DNA from: Kiritimatiellales bacterium
GTDB lineage: Bacteria > Verrucomicrobiota > Kiritimatiellia > UBA8416 > JAIOPI01
Assembly: GCA_945949405.1 (NCBI GenBank)
Contig: CAMFEP010000009.1
Coordinates: 1-32,201, forward strand
Direction: 5' to 3'
DNA length: 32,201 nt
In this document: positions 28,249 through 32,201 of the stretch, in pieces
How positions within the stretch are numbered: position 1 is the stretch's first letter
How the letters are laid out: every line of letters begins with the position of its first letter
Made by a program: the position numbers and the translations under genes
The notes under the pieces: model-generated
What the model saw: only the letters and a program-made list of their open reading frames with translations
Database searches by the model: none
Told to the model about the DNA's origin: nothing

Positions 28249-28270
28249 CCGGCGGGGACCGCCGGCTCCA
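28249..28270 (+). repeat. Short palindromic repeat, family D, copy 3
   Basis: ccggcgg-gga-ccgccgg-ctcca. Confidence 0.7.
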
Positions 28271-28328
28271 GGCCGCGCACATGAATAACGGACTGTCAGG
28301 GTGATGGAAATGGCGCTAGGTTGAGGCT

Positions 28329-30197
28329 ATGCGTGGTTCAAGACCATTGCGGGGATTTCGTAAAACCCACTGGCTGGGGCGGTTGTGCCTGTTTTGCTTG
28401 CCTATGGCGGTTTTGGGTTTCGCGGAAGTGGGGTTGCGGCGGGTTGGTTATGGGGGGTATCCGGCGGTGTTTCGGGAGGTGGGGGACGTGGAGGGGCTGC
28501 GGCTGGTGGAGTTGGACTGGCCGGGGCCGGAGTCCTATTTCTTTCAGAATCATTTTGGGCGGGGATCCAGTTACCAGCAGTCCTTTTTCATGCCAAAAAA
28601 TGCGCACCAGGTGCGCATTTTTTTGTGCGGGGAATCGGCGATTAAGGGGGATCCGCAGCCGTTGCCGTTGTCGGCGGGGGCGTTTTTGGAGTTGATGTTG
28701 GAGGATCTTTGGCCGGGGACCGATGTGGAGATTGTGAACCTGGGCGTGACGGCGGTGGCGAGTTATCCCGTGCTGGATATCTTGCGGCAGGCGGTGGTGT
28801 ATGAGCCGGATCTGGTGATTATTTATACGGGGAATAATGAATTTTATGGGACTTATGGGGTTGCGTCGCAGCACTTTGCGGGGACGCATCCGGTGGCGTT
28901 GCGCGCCACGCGGGCGCTGCATGGGCTGGCGGTGGTGCAGTGGGTGGTGCGGCACTGGCTGGGTAACGCGGGCGTCGCAAGCGACGCCCCTACAGGGCGT
29001 GGAAAGGGCGCATCCTATCCCGCGACATTGATGGATGCGATGATGCGGCGGCAGGAGATTGGGCCGGAGAGTGGGTTGCGGGCGGCGGCGGCGCGGAACT
29101 TGGAGCATCATGTGCGGGAGATGGTGGGGCTGTGCCGGGCGCGGGGGGTGCCGGTGATGGTGTGTACGCTGGCTTGCAACGAGCGGAATTTGGCGCCGAT
29201 GGGGACGGGAGTTGCGGCGCGGGAAGCGTATAGAAAAGGAGACTTCCAAGGGGCCATCGATTTGGATACGCGGCCTTGGCGGCCGACGAGTTTGCAGCAG
29301 GAGGCGCTGGTGAGGGCGGCGGGGGAGATGCCCGCGCGCGGAGCGCACGGGCCACCTCGGAGCGGGCAGTTCATGGGAGAGCCGGGCGAGATGCTGTGTG
29401 ATGTGCGGGGGGCGTTTCGGGCGGCGTCGCCGGGGGGCGTGATTGGCTGGGAGCTGATGGATGATCATGTGCATCCGAGTTTGCAGGGGCAGTATGTGAT
29501 GGCGCGGGCGTGGGTGGGCACACTTGCAGCAGCCAGCCAGACCGCGTCCGGAGGCCGCGGTCCACCTTGGATCGATCCTGAAGCAGCGGCGCGTCTCCCC
29601 TGGTTTGAGGAGTATGCACAACGGTTGGGAAATAATGTGTATGAGCAGATTGCGGTGCAGATGGGGATGATGTCGTTATTTCGGGCGGGGTTTTTGCTGG
29701 AATCCAATCCGGGGGCGGTGGCGCATGCGCAGGCGGGGGTGGTGGCGCTGGGGCGCGACTTGCCGAAGGATGTGGCCAAGGCGTTTGACGATGCGATGCG
29801 CGCGGAGGCGTTGACGGGCGGGAGGAGTCCGGTGTCGGGGCTGGCGGGGCGTGCGCTGATGGGGATGGGGCGGTATGGGGAGGCGGAGCCGTTATTTGAT
29901 TTTGCGCGGCGGGCGCTGCCGCGTTATGCGGCGGCGCGGCGCGAATATGCGTACTGCATGTATTGGTGCCGGGAAAAGCGCAATGGGGAATTGAGCGCGG
30001 CGGACCGGGATGGGATTCGCGGGGAAATTCGTGATGGCGAGGTCCTGTTGAAGTACGGCAGCGATCCGGTGGGCAAGGCGGAATTTTTCATGGGCAAGTT
30101 TTATGAGATGTTGGGGGAGGGGGAGCTGGCGCGTGGGTATTTGGAGAGGGCGAGGGAGAGGAGGGATGAGGGCGGAGGGATGAAACCTGAAACCTGA
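28329..30197 (+). CDS. SGNH/GDSL-hydrolase-like protein with N-terminal hydrophobic segment
   Basis: VRIFLCGESAIKG (block I-like), VNLGVTAVASYPVLDIL, PDLVIIYTGNNEFYGTYG (GNNE block), DDHVHPSLQGQYVMA (D..H block). Confidence 0.8.
   Translation: MRGSRPLRGFRKTHWLGRLCLFCLPMAVLGFAEVGLRRVGYGGYPAVFREVGDVEGLRLVELDWPGPESYFFQNHFGRGSSYQQSFFMPKNAHQVRIFLCGESAIKGDPQPLPLSAGAFLELMLEDLWPGTDVEIVNLGVTAVASYPVLDILRQAVVYEPDLVIIYTGNNEFYGTYGVASQHFAGTHPVALRATRALHGLAVVQWVVRHWLGNAGVASDAPTGRGKGASYPATLMDAMMRRQEIGPESGLRAAAARNLEHHVREMVGLCRARGVPVMVCTLACNERNLAPMGTGVAAREAYRKGDFQGAIDLDTRPWRPTSLQQEALVRAAGEMPARGAHGPPRSGQFMGEPGEMLCDVRGAFRAASPGGVIGWELMDDHVHPSLQGQYVMARAWVGTLAAASQTASGGRGPPWIDPEAAARLPWFEEYAQRLGNNVYEQIAVQMGMMSLFRAGFLLESNPGAVAHAQAGVVALGRDLPKDVAKAFDDAMRAEALTGGRSPVSGLAGRALMGMGRYGEAEPLFDFARRALPRYAAARREYAYCMYWCREKRNGELSAADRDGIRGEIRDGEVLLKYGSDPVGKAEFFMGKFYEMLGEGELARGYLERARERRDEGGGMKPET
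28970..28997 (+). repeat. Short palindromic repeat inside the SGNH ORF
   Basis: gggcgtcgc-aa-gcgacgccc-ctacaggg, perfect 9-bp stem with CTACA tail. Confidence 0.75.
29330..29357 (+). repeat. Short palindromic repeat, family A, copy 3, inside the SGNH ORF
   Basis: gcccgcgcgc-gga-gcgcacgggc-cacct; compare 13387 and 17277. Confidence 0.78.
29539..29567 (+). repeat. Short palindromic repeat, family B, copy 2, inside the SGNH ORF
   Basis: agaccgcgtccggaggccgcggtccacct, identical to 5063-5091. Confidence 0.82.
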
Positions 30198-30345
30198 AAC
30201 CTGGAATGGGAGTGGATGGGGCGAGTTTGGAGGGGCGAGGGAGAAGAGGGATGAGGGCGGAGGGATGAGGGCGGAGGGATGAAACCTGAAACCTGAAACC
30301 TGAAATGGGAGTGGATGGGGCGAGTTTGGAGGGGCGAGGGAGAAG
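30145..30345 (+). repeat. Imperfect tandem direct repeat (period about 99 bp) containing heptamer triplets
   Basis: gaaacct x3 at 30182-30202 and 30281-30301, each followed by ggaatgggagtggatggggcgagtttggaggggcgagggaga or a close variant. Confidence 0.85.
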
Positions 30346-30436
30346 CGTGTGATGTGCTGGGTAGTCACCTAGTATTCAACTGGTGGATTGTTTGCTTGTC
30401 CGGGTTGGGGGATGCTGGCAGATTGCGCGGATACTT

Positions 30437-32201
30437 ATGACTGCGGCGAGGCGATCATCCAGCGGGCTTCCGGCAATTATTATCACGGCGATCATCATCG
30501 GCGTGGTGGTGGCGGTTTTTGTGCGGGGCGGGCGCAAGGAAACGCCCGTACCGACGACCCGGCCTGCTGTGCCGGGGCCGGCGGAACCTGCGAAGCCAGT
30601 TGCACCGGCGCCAGGGCTTTTGGTGGAAGATACGGTGGTGCTGGGGCCGGATGTGCGCGCGATTCCGGGGGTGAATCCCACGACCCGTCTGCGATTCCGA
30701 GCGCCTGGCGCCAGGACGGTGGCGCTGGCGGGGGCCTGGGACTATTGGGCCAAGCCGCACCCGATGACGCAGCGCAACGGCGATTGGGAGCTGGAGATCG
30801 GCGGGCTTGGGCTGCAGCTGGGGCGGTATGAATTCAAATTTGTCACCAATGGTGTGTGGGAAGCCGGCGACAACCGGATTTTATACGTCAATCTTGACGG
30901 TTTGCTGGAGCGGCCGCCCGACCTGATTTTTTCGGCGCGGCAGGAAGCGCCAACGCGCATCGATGTGCTTTTCCGGCGTGATGTGCCGCGCACGGATGCG
31001 GTGCGTGCGCGGCTGATTCCAGACGCGCCTGTGGCGCGTCTGGTGTGGCGCGAGGCGCGCGGGGTGCATGGCACCTGCGGGTACTCCGTGGCCGGCGATT
31101 TCGTGACGTTCTATATGGACGAAAAATTTTATGACGTCAACGTGTCGACCGGTGAGTTGGTGGCGGTGGCGGGGACATTTAACGGGTGGCGCACGGATGG
31201 CGTTCTTGGGCTGTGGCAACTCCACGATGGGGATGACGACGGGGTGTGGAGTGCCACGGTGCGCATGGAGGGTGTTGGCGCGGGGACGTTGAAGGACGAT
31301 TTGTTTTTCAAATTTGTGATCAACAGGCAGCGCTGGCTGCAGCCGCGCGCGGAGTCGCCCAATGCGCGCTCCGACGGCAAGGGCAGTTTGAATCTGGAGA
31401 TTGATCCGCAGCTATCGGCGTCTACGATTTTGGAAGTGCACACGGTGGAACCGCTGGAGCTCTCCAAGCACTTCATGGTGGTGCTTGAGGGGTTGGAGGC
31501 GAAGTCGGCATTTCGTGAAGTGAGCCCGGGGGCGGTGCTGGATGCGGTGCAATCGACCCGGGAGTTGGGGGTGGTGTTGGGTGCTGGCGGGGCGACCTTC
31601 CGGTTATTTGCGCCGCGGGCCAGCGGCGTGGAGGTGCATCTGTACGATGGGCCTTATTACAAAAGTGCCAATGGCGGTGCCGATATTGCGCCGCGGCGCG
31701 TGGAGCCGATGACGCGTGGGGACGATGGGGTGTGGGAGGTGCGGGTGGCGGGGGTGGGGGCGGGGCAGTATTACGTGTATCGCGTCGAGGGACCGGCGGG
31801 GGCGGGGGAAGGGTTCAATCCGCTGGGGCGGCTGGGGGACCCGTATGCGCGGGCGATGGCGCATGGGGACAACAACAGTCTGGTGATTGATCCGGCGGCG
31901 ACCAACGGGTGGTTTCGGGGCTGGACGGACCAGGGGTACCGCACGCCGGCGATGTCCGAGCTGGTGATTTACGAGGCGCATGTGCGCGATCTGACGCACG
32001 ATGCATCGTCGCGGGTGCCTGCGGGGCTGCGCGGCAAATACGCAGGGATGCTGGCGACGGCGGGGTTGGGGACGGGGCTGGGGCATCTCAAGGCGCTGGG
32101 GGTGAACACGATTGAGCTGATGCCCACGGCGGAATTTTCCAACGGCGAGGACCGGTACGACTGGGGGTACGGGCCAGCATTTTACTTTGCGCCCGAGGCT
32201 T
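30437..32201 (+). CDS. Pullulanase/GH13-like glycogen-debranching protein with several E-set/CBM48-like domains (3' partial; absent from the supplied ORF track)
   Basis: Reading from ATG 30437: MTAARRSSSGLPAIIITAIIIGVVVAVFVRGG (TM/signal anchor); VALAGAWDYWAKPHPM; VAVAGTFNGWRTDGV; TFRLFAPRASGVEVHLYDG; GFNPLGRLGDPYARAMA; SELVIYEAHVRDLTHDASS; YDWGYGPAFYFAPEA. Frame open to window end. Confidence 0.88.
   Translation, partial: MTAARRSSSGLPAIIITAIIIGVVVAVFVRGGRKETPVPTTRPAVPGPAEPAKPVAPAPGLLVEDTVVLGPDVRAIPGVNPTTRLRFRAPGARTVALAGAWDYWAKPHPMTQRNGDWELEIGGLGLQLGRYEFKFVTNGVWEAGDNRILYVNLDGLLERPPDLIFSARQEAPTRIDVLFRRDVPRTDAVRARLIPDAPVARLVWREARGVHGTCGYSVAGDFVTFYMDEKFYDVNVSTGELVAVAGTFNGWRTDGVLGLWQLHDGDDDGVWSATVRMEGVGAGTLKDDLFFKFVINRQRWLQPRAESPNARSDGKGSLNLEIDPQLSASTILEVHTVEPLELSKHFMVVLEGLEAKSAFREVSPGAVLDAVQSTRELGVVLGAGGATFRLFAPRASGVEVHLYDGPYYKSANGGADIAPRRVEPMTRGDDGVWEVRVAGVGAGQYYVYRVEGPAGAGEGFNPLGRLGDPYARAMAHGDNNSLVIDPAATNGWFRGWTDQGYRTPAMSELVIYEAHVRDLTHDASSRVPAGLRGKYAGMLATAGLGTGLGHLKALGVNTIELMPTAEFSNGEDRYDWGYGPAFYFAPEA

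Noticed and set aside
27936-28304. Overlapping ORFs giving repeated AWRGRSLPRAWRGRAA peptides
   Set aside because: They arise from translation of the hairpin array; no conserved domain, and the DNA conservation follows hairpins rather than codons.
30388-30831. 147-aa plus-strand ORF at the start of the pullulanase-like gene
   Set aside because: Cysteine/Gly-rich out-of-frame translation; the frame from 30437 gives recognisable E-set and GH13 motifs and stays open to the window end.

Overview
GC-rich bacterial chromosome segment of about 32 kb. The gene content suggests a PVC-type bacterium (Verrucomicrobiota/Kiritimatiellota-like), but this is inference only. I support 21 protein-coding loci and one tRNA. 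The coding loci are: a partial coiled-coil/GYF-like protein, DapL-like aminotransferase, RecN, PhyH-like dioxygenase, a sugar-isomerase-like TIM barrel, a CDGSH Fe-S protein, an HpcH/HpaI-like aldolase, ThrC, a YkgJ-type CxxC protein, RNase R, a large secreted GH31 glycosidase, a McsA-McsB-ClpC locus, an rpsP-trmD-rplS-rnhB block, a frameshifted secreted beta-strand-repeat (autotransporter-passenger-like) protein, an SGNH-hydrolase-like protein, and a multi-E-set GH13/pullulanase-like gene running off the right end. The tRNA is tRNA-Met(CAT). I saw no phage, transposase or CRISPR. The most unusual content is a dense set of small repeat elements: (i) several families of 22-30 bp hairpins with short tails (CTCCA/CCACC/CTACA), three of which sit in frame inside the SGNH ORF; (ii) period-7 'phrase' repeats at gene junctions; (iii) repeat phrases arranged as inverted pairs, two of them around an internal hairpin; and (iv) a mosaic array of hairpins at 27985-28270. 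A probable one-base frameshift splits the repeat protein at about 26821, and a terminator-like palindrome lies inside the SGNH coding region.
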